A DNA stretch of 64,000 nucleotides from positions 62,001 through 126,000 of the forward strand of contig NZ_JACHNY010000003.1 in NCBI RefSeq assembly GCF_014199625.1. Reading direction: 5' to 3'. Source of the DNA: Sphingomonas abaci (GTDB lineage Bacteria > Pseudomonadota > Alphaproteobacteria > Sphingomonadales > Sphingomonadaceae). Below, piece after piece: positions 23,035-32,252 of this stretch; within the stretch, counting starts at the first letter, position 1, and every line of letters begins with the position of its first letter. The notes beneath the pieces were generated by a model. It ran no database searches and was not told where the DNA came from. It saw only the letters and a program-made list of their open reading frames with translations. A program made the translations under genes and the position numbers.

Positions 23035-23823
23035 TTGGCCTTGTCGCTCAAGATCACGCGCAAGCTGGCGCATCTGCTGCCCCGACGCGTGCCGCAATAT
23101 CGCCGCGCCGCTGCGCCGCAGGGCCGGCCCAAGGTGCTGGTCGTCGGTGTCTATGTCGGCAACAAGCCCAGTCTGATCGAGCATATCGTCGAGCAGCTCG
23201 CCACCGCCACGCAGGTGGAACTGGTGCAACGCTGGGCCGCCATTGGTGGTGCATCGACCAGTCCGGCCGTGGATTCGGTCACGGTCGAAAGAATCGAGGG
23301 CTATGAGCCGAAATGGCTGCTGCTGGAAAGGCTGGTCCGCGACGCGCCCGACCAGGGCTTCGACTATGTCCTGTTCTGCGACGACGATATCTGGATAGGG
23401 ACGGGCTTTCTCGACGCCCTGATCGGCTTGCAACAGGCGCATGGCTTCGCGATCGCGCAGCCGGCGCGGACCTGGCGCAGCTATACCGACTGGCCGATCG
23501 TGCGCCGCCGCCTGGGCCTGACCGCGCGGCAGACCGGGTTCATCGAGAGCGGACCGGTGGTCAGCATGAGCCACCAGTTCTTCGACCTGGCGACGCCGTT
23601 CAGCACCGACAGTCCGATGGGCTGGGGCTATGACCTGGTCTGGCCGAAGATGGCGGAGAAGGCGGGGCTGACGATGGGGATCATCGATGCGGTGCCGGTC
23701 GATCACAGCTTCCGCCCGCGCAGCCAGCTCTACAGCTACGACAAGGAATTGGCGCGCATGGCCGAGTATCTGTCGACGCGCGACCATATCCGCGAGCATG
23801 TGACCTACCGCAAGATCCGGTAG
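23035..23823 (+). CDS. Glycosyltransferase-like protein (DUF707-like)
   Basis: 262 residues from a TTG at 23035 that has a GGAG site six bases upstream. A GTG at 22921 would give 38 more residues of poor composition. The fold appears GT-A-like: a hydrophobic strand KVLVVGVYV, then FDYVLFCDDDIWIG with a DxD-type motif at about residues 116-118, and GWGYDLVWPKMAEKAGLTMG followed by IIDAVPVDH, which matches the DUF707 pattern. It could transfer a sugar in surface polysaccharide synthesis, but no partner genes are nearby. It follows the atp operon and converges on nagE. Confidence 0.65.
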   Translation: MALSLKITRKLAHLLPRRVPQYRRAAAPQGRPKVLVVGVYVGNKPSLIEHIVEQLATATQVELVQRWAAIGGASTSPAVDSVTVERIEGYEPKWLLLERLVRDAPDQGFDYVLFCDDDIWIGTGFLDALIGLQQAHGFAIAQPARTWRSYTDWPIVRRRLGLTARQTGFIESGPVVSMSHQFFDLATPFSTDSPMGWGYDLVWPKMAEKAGLTMGIIDAVPVDHSFRPRSQLYSYDKELARMAEYLSTRDHIREHVTYRKIR

Positions 23824-23884
23824 TCGGGTGGGCCTGCCCCAGGGGCCCCGCGCTCGCGGGAGCCCGCTGGACCGCAGGAGCCGA

Positions 23885-25597
23885 TCAGGCAGTCAGCCGC
23901 GCCGCATCGCCGTCCGCCACCAAGAGGTGCAGCACGCCGGGGCAGGGCCGCGCCACCGCCGCGATGCCGAGCGCGAGCAGGCCGGCGTCCTCCACGCCGC
24001 TCGAATCGCGCAGCGCCACGCGCAGGCGGCCGCCATGGAGGCTCGCCCGCTCGACATTGCCCTCGCCGCCCAGCGCGCCCAGCAGCGGCGCAGGAAGCGG
24101 CACTGCTGGGGTTGCGGTCGTGTCGGCGGGCGCGGCGACCGGTGCGGCGGTTCCGCCACCCTGGGCCAGCGCGTCGCGGATCTCGACCGCCACGACATCG
24201 GCGATGGGCCCCAGCACCACTTGCAGGGCGGTGGCCGACGGGCGGATCAGCCCGCGCGCGCCGAGCGCCTTGAGCGCGGCTTCGTCGACCGCCGCCTGGT
24301 CCCTGACGACCAGCCGCAACCGGGTGGTGCAGGCCCCGACCGTGGTCAGGTTCGCGCCGCCGCCCAGGGCGCGGGCAAAGGCCGCGCCGCGCTCCGCCAC
24401 CGGCGTCGCCGTCCCCGTCGCGGGCGCCGAGGCGTCGCGGCCCGGCGTCTTCAGGTCGAACCAGCGGATGAAGACGCGGAACACGGTGTAATAGATCACC
24501 GCATAGACCAGCCCGACCGGGATCAGCAGCAGTGGCCGTGTCGCCTTGCCGAAATTCAGCACATAGTCGAGCAGCCCGGCCGAGAAGCCGAAGCCGAGCT
24601 TTACGCCCATCGCCGCCATCAGCGTCATCGACAGGCCGGTCAGCACCGCATGGATCGCGTAGAGGACGGGCGCGAGGAACATGAAGCTGAATTCGATCGG
24701 CTCGGTCACCCCGGTCAGCGCCGAGGTCAGCGCCAGGCTGAAGAGCAGGCCGCCGACCGCCTTGCGCCGATCGGGCAGCGCCTCGTGATACATGGCGAGG
24801 CAGGCGGCGGGCAGGCCGAACATCATCACCGGGAAGAAGCCGGCCATGAACGCGCCGGCATTGGGATCGCCCGCGAAGAAGCGGCGCAGGTCGCCGGTCG
24901 CGCCGTGATAGTCGCCGACCACGAACCAGGCGATGTTGTTGAGCAGGTGGTGCAGCCCGGTGACGAGCAGCAGCCGGTTGAGCAGCCCGAACACGAACAG
25001 CCCCGCGCCGCCCGCACCGATGATCGCATAGCTCAGTCGGTCGATGCCGGCGCTGATGCCGGCGAAACCCAGGCCGGCGACCGCCGCCAGCACCAGCCCG
25101 GCGAGCCCCGCGACGATCGGCACGAACCGGCGTCCGCCGAAAAAGGCGAGATATTCTGGAAGCTTGATCGCCGAGAAGCGATTGTAGAACAGGCCGCCCA
25201 CCAGTCCGGACAGGATGCCGAGCGGCACGTCGAGCCGCGCCATCGCCTTGGCCTTCCACGCCGCCTTGGCAAGGTCTAGGCCGGCCGGGGTCAGGCCTGC
25301 GGCGATATCGGCCGGCACGGTCATCAGCGTCTTGCCCGCCTCGGTCGCGATCAGGAAGCAGGTGACGCCGGCGAGACAGGCCGCGCCATTGCCGTCGCGC
25401 GCGAAGCCGGTGGCGACGCCGATCGCGAACAACAGGCCGAGATGGGTGAAGATCGCATCGCCCGCCGCCGAGACGAAGCCGATGTCGAGCAGGTCGGGCT
25501 GGCCGAGCCTGAGCAGCAGGCCGGCGATCGGCAGCACCGCGATCGGTAGCATCAGCGCGCGGCCGAGCGGCTGGAGCGCTCCGAGGATCGACTTCAT
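23885..25597 (-). CDS. nagE: PTS N-acetylglucosamine-type EIICB transporter (NagE)
   Basis: 570 residues. The EIIC membrane domain covers about 1-370 (start MKSILGALQPLGRALMLPIA, conserved GVTEPIEFSFMFLAP). A cytoplasmic EIIB domain follows, with the phosphocysteine in TTVGACTTRLRL. After a Pro/Ala linker a second EIIB-like domain follows (GNVERASLHGGRLRVALRDS) in which the Cys position is Ala. It imports and phosphorylates GlcNAc using phosphate from the EIIA-HPr-EI protein encoded upstream, whose stop overlaps this start by 4 bases. There is no EIIA domain in this protein, in line with that fusion. Confidence 0.92.
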   Translation of the reverse strand: MKSILGALQPLGRALMLPIAVLPIAGLLLRLGQPDLLDIGFVSAAGDAIFTHLGLLFAIGVATGFARDGNGAACLAGVTCFLIATEAGKTLMTVPADIAAGLTPAGLDLAKAAWKAKAMARLDVPLGILSGLVGGLFYNRFSAIKLPEYLAFFGGRRFVPIVAGLAGLVLAAVAGLGFAGISAGIDRLSYAIIGAGGAGLFVFGLLNRLLLVTGLHHLLNNIAWFVVGDYHGATGDLRRFFAGDPNAGAFMAGFFPVMMFGLPAACLAMYHEALPDRRKAVGGLLFSLALTSALTGVTEPIEFSFMFLAPVLYAIHAVLTGLSMTLMAAMGVKLGFGFSAGLLDYVLNFGKATRPLLLIPVGLVYAVIYYTVFRVFIRWFDLKTPGRDASAPATGTATPVAERGAAFARALGGGANLTTVGACTTRLRLVVRDQAAVDEAALKALGARGLIRPSATALQVVLGPIADVVAVEIRDALAQGGGTAAPVAAPADTTATPAVPLPAPLLGALGGEGNVERASLHGGRLRVALRDSSGVEDAGLLALGIAAVARPCPGVLHLLVADGDAARLTA

Positions 25598-28089
25598 GCG
25601 GCAAACTCCCGGGCGAGGCGGCGGACGTCGGCGGCGCTGGAACAGGCAAGCGCCGCCTGGGCATGGGCGCGGGCGGCGGGCAGGGTGAGCCCGGCGACCA
25701 GCGCCTTGATATCGGGGACGACCGCCGGGGCGGCGGACAGTTCGGTGACGCCCAGGCCGATCAGGATCGGCACCGCCATCGGATCGGAGGCCAGGCCGCC
25801 GCACACGCCGGTCCAACGGCCATGGGCCTGGCCGCCCCGGCACGTCTCGCCGATCAGGCGCAGCACCGCCGGGTGCAGGCCGTCCAGCGCGCTGGCGACG
25901 CTGGCATTGCCGCGATCCATGGCGAGCGCATATTGGGTCAGATCGTTGGTGCCGATCGACAGGAAATCCGCCTCGCGCGCGAGCAGGTCGGCGGTGATCG
26001 CCGCCGCCGGTGTCTCGACCATCACGCCGAGCGGCACGCGGTCGGTGCGGCCGAGCTCGGCGCACAAGCGGTCGAGCACGGTGCGGACCTGGCGCAATTC
26101 GTCCAGGCTGGCGATCATCGGCACCATGATCTTGCATTGTTCGATCGGCCGCACCGACAGGATCGCGCGGAGCTGGTCCTCCAGGATCTCGGGCCGGGCG
26201 AGGCCGACACGGATGCCGCGCAGACCCAGCGCCGGATTTTCCTCCGCTGGGATCGGCAGGTACGGGGCGGGCTTGTCGCCGCCGATGTCGAGCAGGCGGA
26301 TGATCAGCGGCCGTCCCGCCAGCGTGTCGGCGATCGCCTGGTAATCGGCGGTCTGCTCGGCCATGTCGGGAGCGGTCTCACGCTCCAGGAACAGGAATTC
26401 GGTGCGCAGCAGCCCGGAGCCCTCCGCGCCGTTCGCCATGGCCAGTGTCGCATCGGCCACCGAGCCGAGATTGGCGAAGACCTCGATCCGCTGTCCGTCC
26501 TGCGTGTGGCAGGGGGCATGGCCGCGCGCCAGCGCCTCGGCGCGGCGGGCGGCGGTGGCGGCGATCCTGGCCTCGGCCGCCGCAACCCGGTCCTGTGGGG
26601 GATCCAGATGGAGCAGCGCCGCGCCGGCGTCGAGGATGACGCGCGTCCCCGCCGCCACGTCGCGCAGGCCGGGGCCGATCGCGACGAGCGCGGGCAGGCC
26701 GAGCGTCGCCGCCAGGATCGCGACATGCGACGTCGGGCCGCCGCGCTCCACCGCGATGCCGGCGATGGTGGCGGTGTCGAGGCCGAGGAGTTGCGAGGGC
26801 AGCAGGTCGTCGGCGAGCAGGATCGTGCCGGGCGCGAAGACCGGGGCGGTCGTCTCCACCCCCATCAGCTTCGCGATCAGCTGGCGCTCCAGGTCGCGCA
26901 TGTCGTCGGCGCGCTCGGCAAGGCGGGCGTCGCCGGTGGCGCGTAGCGCCTCGCCCTGCGGCCGGATCGCGGCGCGCCAAGCGTGCGCGGCGCTGTGTCC
27001 CCGTGCGATGCCGTGGCGGGTGGCCTCCAGCAGCGCGGGATCGTCCAGCATCGCGGCATGCGCCTCGACGATCGCGCGCTCCGCGCCATGCGCGATCCGC
27101 GCGCGGGCGGTGAGGGCGGTGGCGAGATCGTGCCGGGCGGTGTCGAACGCCGCTTCCTCGGCGGCGATGCCGCAGCCTTCGGCCGGCACGTCGCAGTCGG
27201 TCGCGCGCAGCCAGCCGACCGGCCCGACCGCCAACCCCGGCGCGGCGGTGACTCCGCCCAGCGCACCCTCGACCGCCACCGCAGCGGGTGGCGGCGGGGC
27301 GATGGGGGCCGGCGCCGGCGCGACGATATCCGCGCCTTCGCCCATGCCGCTCAGGATCAGCGCGGCGACCGCTTCGACCGCGGCTTCCGCCTGCGCGCCG
27401 GTGGCCGCGACGGTGACGGTCGAACCATGGGTGAGGCCCAGCGTCAGCACGCCGATCGGGCTGCGCACGCTGCTCGACCGGCCGTCCTTCTCCAGCAGTA
27501 CCTCGGCGTCGAAGCCCTTGGCGCAATCGGCGATGCGCGCGGCGGGGCGGGCGTGGATGCCATGTGCCAGCGGCACGACGATGTCGCGGGTATGACGCTC
27601 GCCACCACTCGCTGCCGCTTGCGTGTCGCCGCCCAAGGCAACCAAAGTCATCAGCGGCGCGCCGACCGCGACCAGCCCCGCCGCGCGCCGCTCGATCGCG
27701 AACCGGTCGCCATTGGTGACCAGGATCGGGGTGATGACCGCGCGCGCGTCCTGGACCAGCAGGTCGAGGTCGAAGCGGATCAGCGGATCGCCCGTCGCCA
27801 CCCGGTCGCCGACCGTGACGAGCGGGGTGAAGCCGCGCCCCGCCAGCGCCACCGTGTCCAGCCCGATATGGATCAGCAGCTCCGCGCCTGCCTCGCTGCG
27901 CAGCGTGATGGCATGGCCGGTCGGCTGCACGCCGATCACCGTCGCGTCGCACGGCGCGTGCAGCGTGTCGCCGGTCGGGTCGATGGCGATCCCGTCGCCC
28001 AGCATCCGCTCCGCGAACACCGCGTCCGCGACCTTGTCCAATGCGCAAGCCCAGCCCTGCATCGGCACGGTCAGCACGGTGTTCGCCAT
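25594..28089 (-). CDS. ptsP: Fused PTS protein EIIA(Glc)-HPr-EI
   Basis: 831 residues with three phosphotransfer domains. EIIA-Glc type: residues 1-150, His59 and His74 (LLIHIGLDTV). HPr: about 167-250, phospho-His179 in GIHARPAARI. Enzyme I: from about 275, active His455 in ERGGPTSHVAIL, with the C-terminal PEP-binding barrel (SIGTNDLTQYALAMDRGN). It takes phosphate from PEP and passes it to NagE. Equivalent fusions are called NagF in some GlcNAc loci. It lies between nagA (57-base gap) and nagE (4-base overlap), which supports a dedicated GlcNAc PTS. Confidence 0.93.
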   Translation of the reverse strand: MANTVLTVPMQGWACALDKVADAVFAERMLGDGIAIDPTGDTLHAPCDATVIGVQPTGHAITLRSEAGAELLIHIGLDTVALAGRGFTPLVTVGDRVATGDPLIRFDLDLLVQDARAVITPILVTNGDRFAIERRAAGLVAVGAPLMTLVALGGDTQAAASGGERHTRDIVVPLAHGIHARPAARIADCAKGFDAEVLLEKDGRSSSVRSPIGVLTLGLTHGSTVTVAATGAQAEAAVEAVAALILSGMGEGADIVAPAPAPIAPPPPAAVAVEGALGGVTAAPGLAVGPVGWLRATDCDVPAEGCGIAAEEAAFDTARHDLATALTARARIAHGAERAIVEAHAAMLDDPALLEATRHGIARGHSAAHAWRAAIRPQGEALRATGDARLAERADDMRDLERQLIAKLMGVETTAPVFAPGTILLADDLLPSQLLGLDTATIAGIAVERGGPTSHVAILAATLGLPALVAIGPGLRDVAAGTRVILDAGAALLHLDPPQDRVAAAEARIAATAARRAEALARGHAPCHTQDGQRIEVFANLGSVADATLAMANGAEGSGLLRTEFLFLERETAPDMAEQTADYQAIADTLAGRPLIIRLLDIGGDKPAPYLPIPAEENPALGLRGIRVGLARPEILEDQLRAILSVRPIEQCKIMVPMIASLDELRQVRTVLDRLCAELGRTDRVPLGVMVETPAAAITADLLAREADFLSIGTNDLTQYALAMDRGNASVASALDGLHPAVLRLIGETCRGGQAHGRWTGVCGGLASDPMAVPILIGLGVTELSAAPAVVPDIKALVAGLTLPAARAHAQAALACSSAADVRRLAREFAA

Positions 28090-28146
28090 GGCGGTTCCTT
28101 CATGGGGCGGGCCGGGAAGGGGAGCGGCCCGGTCAGGGGTCAGGGG

Positions 28147-29280
28147 TCAGGTCGGGTCGGTGTCGCCGCCGATGGTGGTCGCGACGGGCTGGAGGTCGGC
28201 GGACAGCTGCACCCAGTCGGCGCGGCGGCCGACCGCCAGGCTGCCGCGGTCGTGCGACAGGCCCAGGAACGCCGCCGGGCTGGCCGCGGCCATCGCCATC
28301 GCCGCCTCGGGCGCGAGGCCCAGCCGGTGGACGGCGTTGCGCACCGCGCCGGCCATGTCGAGGTCGGAACCGGCCAGCGTGCCGTCCACGCCGACGCAGC
28401 GGCCCTCCGCGACCCGGATCGGCTGACCCTGGAGCACGAAGTCCTTGGTCGCCGCGCCGACGCAGGGCATCGCATCGGTCACCAGCATGAACCGGTCGTG
28501 CGGCCGGGCGCGCAGCGCGACGCGCAGCGCGGCATCGTCGACATGGAAGCCATCGACGATGATCCCGCACCAGGCGCTCTGGTCGTCCAGCGCCGCGCCG
28601 ACCACGCCGGGCTTGCGATGGAGCAGCGGCGACATGGCGTTGAACAGATGCGTCACGCCGGTCGCACCGGCCGCGAACGCGGCGGTGGCGGTGGCATAGT
28701 CCGCCTCGGTATGGCCCAGGCAGACGCGCACGCCGGCCTGCGCCAGCGCGCGGATGCTGTCCACCGGCACCTGTTCGGGGGCAAGCGTCACCATCACCAC
28801 GCCGCGCCGGGGACGGGTCAGCAGTTCGAGCAGATCGTCGTCCAGCAGCCGGAAGCGGCCGGCATCATGGATGCCCTTGCGCGCGGTGCTGATCACAGGC
28901 CCCTCGACATGGATGCCGACGACGCCGGGCACGCCGGCCTCGATCGCGGCATCGGTCGCGTCGAGCGCGACCGCGATGACGTCGGCGGTGTCGCTGATCA
29001 GCGTCGGCATCATTGCCGTGGTGCCATAGGGGCGGTGCGCGGCGGCGATCGCGGCGATCCCCTCCACGGTCGGCATGTCGTTGAGCAGCACGCCGCCGCC
29101 GCCATTGACCTGGGTGTCGATGAAGCCGGGCGACAGCCAGCCGCCGGCCATGTCGATCGCATCGGCGTCGGCGGTCGGTTCGATCGCGACGATCACGCCG
29201 CCTTCGACCGTGACGGTTCCTTGCGTCCACACGCCGTCCGCCGTGGCGACATGGCCGTTGGTGAAGCCGTGGCGGGTCAT
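28147..29280 (-). CDS. nagA: N-acetylglucosamine-6-phosphate deacetylase
   Basis: 377 residues of the amidohydrolase family. Motifs are PGFIDTQVNGGGG, the metal-site HVEGP, LGHTEADY, THLFNAMSP and catalytic Asp in LVTDAMPCVG. It removes acetate from GlcNAc-6-P made by the PTS, giving GlcN-6-P. It overlaps the SIS-domain gene by 4 bases (ATGA), so the two steps are translationally coupled. Confidence 0.95.
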   Translation of the reverse strand: MTRHGFTNGHVATADGVWTQGTVTVEGGVIVAIEPTADADAIDMAGGWLSPGFIDTQVNGGGGVLLNDMPTVEGIAAIAAAHRPYGTTAMMPTLISDTADVIAVALDATDAAIEAGVPGVVGIHVEGPVISTARKGIHDAGRFRLLDDDLLELLTRPRRGVVMVTLAPEQVPVDSIRALAQAGVRVCLGHTEADYATATAAFAAGATGVTHLFNAMSPLLHRKPGVVGAALDDQSAWCGIIVDGFHVDDAALRVALRARPHDRFMLVTDAMPCVGAATKDFVLQGQPIRVAEGRCVGVDGTLAGSDLDMAGAVRNAVHRLGLAPEAAMAMAAASPAAFLGLSHDRGSLAVGRRADWVQLSADLQPVATTIGGDTDPT

Positions 29281-30341
29281 AGCGTCTGGGTCACCTTCTT
29301 CAGGTGGAGCGGCGCGTCGGGGTTCAGCCCGCGCGTCGCCGCCAGGCGATTGGCCATGCGGTAGAAGCTCTGGATCATCAGGATCGGCTCGATCGCCGGA
29401 TGCGCGGTCAGCGCCGGCACATGGCCGCCGCCGTCCAGCACCGCATCGGCCAGGCAGACCTTCGCGCCCCGCCCGGCGAACTCGGCCGCCGCCGCGCGCA
29501 CGTCATCGCCTGCGACATCGGAGGTGGCGAGCGCGATCAGCGGGAAGTCCTGGCCGACGATCGCCATCGGGCCGTGCCGCACCTCGGCCGAACTGAAGGC
29601 CTCGGCATGCAGCGCGCAGGTCTCCTTGAGCTTCAGCGCCGCTTCCTGCGCGATGCCGAGACCGAGGCCGCGGCCGATCACGAACAGGTTGCGGGCATCC
29701 TTCAGCGTCTGGACCACCGGCGACCAGTCGAGCGCCCAGGCGCGCGCCAGGTCGCCCGGCAGCGAATCGACTGCCTGGCCGAGCTCGGCATCCTGGGTCC
29801 AGGCGGCGACGATCGCGGCGAGGCCGGCAAGCGCGGCGATATAGGATTTGGTCGCCGCCACCGACGTCTCCGGCCCCGCCATCAGCGGCACCAGCGTATC
29901 GGCGAGCGCGGCGAGCGGCGAACCGGCGTCGTTGACGAGCGCGACGACATGCGCGCCCGCCTCACGCTGCGCGGTGACGGTGGCGAGCAGGTCGGGGCTG
30001 CGGCCGCTCTGCGAAATGGCGATGCAGAGCGTCGAGCGCGCCGCGGCCGGAGCCTTGTAGACCGAGGCGACCGAGGGCGCGGCGGAGGCGACCGGCACGC
30101 CGGTCATCGTCTCGATCAGATATTTGCCATAGGTGGCGGCATGGTCGGACGAGCCGCGCGCGCAAGTGACGACCACCGCCGGCGGCGACTGGCGCAGCCG
30201 CGCGCCGAGTTCCGCGATGACGCGGCCATTGGCGGAAAGCAGCCGGCGCACGGCATCGCCCGCCTCCGCCGCCTCGCGGTGCATCAGGGTGGCTTCGACG
30301 GCGGGTGCCGCCTGAAGATCGTTGTCGGTCACGCTGGCCAT
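29277..30341 (-). CDS. SIS-domain sugar isomerase/deaminase (NagB-II/AgaS-like)
   Basis: 354 residues with two SIS domains. Motifs are CARGSSDHAATYGKYL, ISQSGRSPDLL and GPETSVAATKSY, followed by the second domain with ALKLKETCALHAEAFSSAE. It resembles the isomerase half of GlmS but has no glutaminase domain. By position between nagA and the GlcNAc control box it is the likely glucosamine-6-phosphate deaminase (NagB-II type), giving fructose-6-P and ammonia; no classical nagB is present. The ATG at 30341 is preferred over 30374, because the box at 30399-30416 then has the same 58-base spacing as the box before the glycosylasparaginase start. Confidence 0.88.
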   Translation of the reverse strand: MASVTDNDLQAAPAVEATLMHREAAEAGDAVRRLLSANGRVIAELGARLRQSPPAVVVTCARGSSDHAATYGKYLIETMTGVPVASAAPSVASVYKAPAAARSTLCIAISQSGRSPDLLATVTAQREAGAHVVALVNDAGSPLAALADTLVPLMAGPETSVAATKSYIAALAGLAAIVAAWTQDAELGQAVDSLPGDLARAWALDWSPVVQTLKDARNLFVIGRGLGLGIAQEAALKLKETCALHAEAFSSAEVRHGPMAIVGQDFPLIALATSDVAGDDVRAAAAEFAGRGAKVCLADAVLDGGGHVPALTAHPAIEPILMIQSFYRMANRLAATRGLNPDAPLHLKKVTQTL

Positions 30342-30398
30342 GTCCTCGTCCCCCGCTGTCGCGCGCCCGCCCATCGGCGCCTGGATAAAGTCGTCATT

Positions 30399-30416
30399 AG
30401 GTCATAAATTGGTATT
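30399..30416 (-). promoter_or_regulatory. GlcNAc operator-like box before the SIS gene
   Basis: On the plus strand the site reads AGGTCAT-AAAT-TGGTATT: two 7-mers four bases apart, the second being TGGTATT. It begins 58 bases before the SIS start codon and overlaps the end of cutC. A matching site lies at 32253-32270. Tandem imperfect TGGTATT units with 4-bp spacing are, to my recollection, the operator form described for GlcNAc genes of Caulobacter and Xanthomonas (NagQ box). Confidence 0.55.
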
Positions 30417-31188
30417 ATTCAAGCGAGGCATTGGCCCGAAGGTCGCGGACCAGCCCGGCGACCGTCTCGACATCGGTGCCGCCGACCTGCTGGCCGACAA
30501 AGCCGAAGCGGCGTTCCGGCCAATTCTCTGGCACGGCGCGGGATTGCCGGCAGGAGGCATGGACCTCGGTGATGCCGGTGGCGAGCAGGGCGGGCAGCGT
30601 GGCGCGGCTGACGCCGCTGCCGGCCAGGATGGTGATCCGCCCGTCCGCCTGTTCGTGCAGCCGCCCGAGCATCGCCGCGCCATCCACCGCCCGCGGCGCG
30701 CCGCCCGAGGTCAGCACCCGGTCGAAGCCGAGCCGGATCGCCTCCTCCAGCGCCGCCGGCAGGTCCGGGCAGAGATCGAACGCACGGTGGAGCGTCAGCG
30801 ACAGGCGCGCGCCGCGCTCCGCCCCCAGCGCGCGCGCCTGGCCGACCCATTGCGCGAGCAGGCTGACGTCCAGCCGCCGCTGCCGGTCGCTGGCGCCGAT
30901 GACGACGCCGGCCAGCCCCGCCTCCGCGGCGGTGCGGATATCTTCCGCGACCAGCATCGCCTCGACCCGCGAATAGCTGAAATCGCCTTCGCGCGGGCGG
31001 GCGAGCAGATGGACTGGCAGGGGCGCGGCGGCCGCGACGCGGATCAGCGAGACGGGCGGGGTCAGTCCGCCGACCGCCAGCGCCGCGCACAGCTCGATCC
31101 GGTCCGCGCCGCCCGCCGACGCCGCGGCGATGCCCGCGACATCCTCGACACAGACCTCCAGCCGACGCCGGGCCGGGCCGGGGCTCAT
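30415..31188 (-). CDS. cutC: CutC family protein
   Basis: 257 residues, TIM-barrel CutC type. It starts near LEVCVEDVAGIAAASAGGAD, with MLVAEDIRTAAEAGLAGVV, SLTLHRAFDLCPD and TSGGAPRAVDG typical of the family. CutC was named for copper tolerance, but a direct role in copper handling is doubtful. Here it is locked by a 4-base overlap to a glycosylasparaginase gene and followed by GlcNAc catabolic genes, which points to sugar or amino-sugar metabolism (inference). Confidence 0.88.
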   Translation of the reverse strand: MSPGPARRRLEVCVEDVAGIAAASAGGADRIELCAALAVGGLTPPVSLIRVAAAAPLPVHLLARPREGDFSYSRVEAMLVAEDIRTAAEAGLAGVVIGASDRQRRLDVSLLAQWVGQARALGAERGARLSLTLHRAFDLCPDLPAALEEAIRLGFDRVLTSGGAPRAVDGAAMLGRLHEQADGRITILAGSGVSRATLPALLATGITEVHASCRQSRAVPENWPERRFGFVGQQVGGTDVETVAGLVRDLRANASLE

Positions 31189-32195
31189 GCCCGGAACAGC
31201 GACGGGGCGGGCAGCACCCGCGTCCGCCCGGCCAGGTCGGTCACCGCATAGGTGAAGCCGGGCAACAGGCAGAAGGCACCGACCCGCCCCCGGGGATCGA
31301 GCGCCAGGAAGCCGACCTGCACGCCCTTGATCGCATTGCCGCGCAGGGCGGCGATATGCTTCACCACCTCCTCGCACGCGGCCTGGGGCGACAGTCCGGC
31401 GCGCATCGACGCGACCACGCGCGCACTGCCCGACACCCGCGTCACCTCCTCGCCCAGCCCGGTCGAGGTGGCGCCGCCGACGCCCGCCTCGACATAGAGG
31501 CCGGCGCCGACCTGGGGCGAATCGCCGACCCGGCCACGCATCTTGAACGCCATGCCCGATGTGGTGCACGCGCCCGCCAGATGGCCGGCCGGATCGCGCG
31601 CCAGCAGCCCGATCGTGTCATGGTCGAGCGCGCCACCGCGTGGCCGGCGCGCCGATCCGGCATTCTCGCTATTCGCGACCGGCTGGTATTTCGCGGTCTT
31701 CAGCCATTCGCGCCATGCCGCCTCGGCGGCGGGGGTGAGCAGGTCGACCTTGGGAAAGCCCTGGTCGCGCGCGAAGCGGGTCGCGCCCTCGCCGACGATC
31801 AGCGTGTGCGGAGTCTTCTCCATCACCCGCCGCGCGACCGAGATGGCGTGGACCGTATCCTCCAGCGCCGCGACCGCGCCGACATCGCCGCGATCGTCCA
31901 TGATGACCGCGTCCAGCGTCACATGGCCGTCGCGGTCGGGATAGCCGCCATAGCCGACCGAATGGTTCTCCGGGTCCGCCTCCGGCACCATCGCTCCCGC
32001 TTCGACCGCGTCGAGCAGCGACCCGCCCGCTTTCATCCTCGCGAAGGCGGCCGCGTTGGCGGCGGCCCCGAAATCCCAGGTGGACACGATCAGCGCGGGG
32101 TCGGCCGTCCGTCCTTGCGCCCGTACGGCCGTGGCCAGGGGTAGCGCGCCACCGATCGCGCCCAGCGCCGTCACCACATCCCGTCTGCTCGTCAT
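31185..32195 (-). CDS. N4-(beta-N-acetylglucosaminyl)-L-asparaginase (glycosylasparaginase), exported
   Basis: 336 residues. A Tat-type signal (MTSRRDVVTALGAIGGALPL) suggests export. The Ntn-hydrolase self-cleavage site is HDTIGLLA, where Thr becomes the N-terminal nucleophile of the beta chain. Other family marks are CTTSGMAFKMRGRVGDSP and GGATSTGLGEEV. It cleaves the GlcNAc-Asn bond of N-glycan remnants. ATG 32195 has GGAGG eight bases upstream; the ATG pair at 32231 lies before it without a good site. It is the first gene of the GlcNAc locus and has an operator-like box 58 bases before its start. Confidence 0.88.
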   Translation of the reverse strand: MTSRRDVVTALGAIGGALPLATAVRAQGRTADPALIVSTWDFGAAANAAAFARMKAGGSLLDAVEAGAMVPEADPENHSVGYGGYPDRDGHVTLDAVIMDDRGDVGAVAALEDTVHAISVARRVMEKTPHTLIVGEGATRFARDQGFPKVDLLTPAAEAAWREWLKTAKYQPVANSENAGSARRPRGGALDHDTIGLLARDPAGHLAGACTTSGMAFKMRGRVGDSPQVGAGLYVEAGVGGATSTGLGEEVTRVSGSARVVASMRAGLSPQAACEEVVKHIAALRGNAIKGVQVGFLALDPRGRVGAFCLLPGFTYAVTDLAGRTRVLPAPSLFRA

Positions 32196-32252
32196 TCCCG
32201 GTTCCTCCGCCCCGTCCATGCCGGCCATCATGCCATGGCAAAGGTCATGTGC

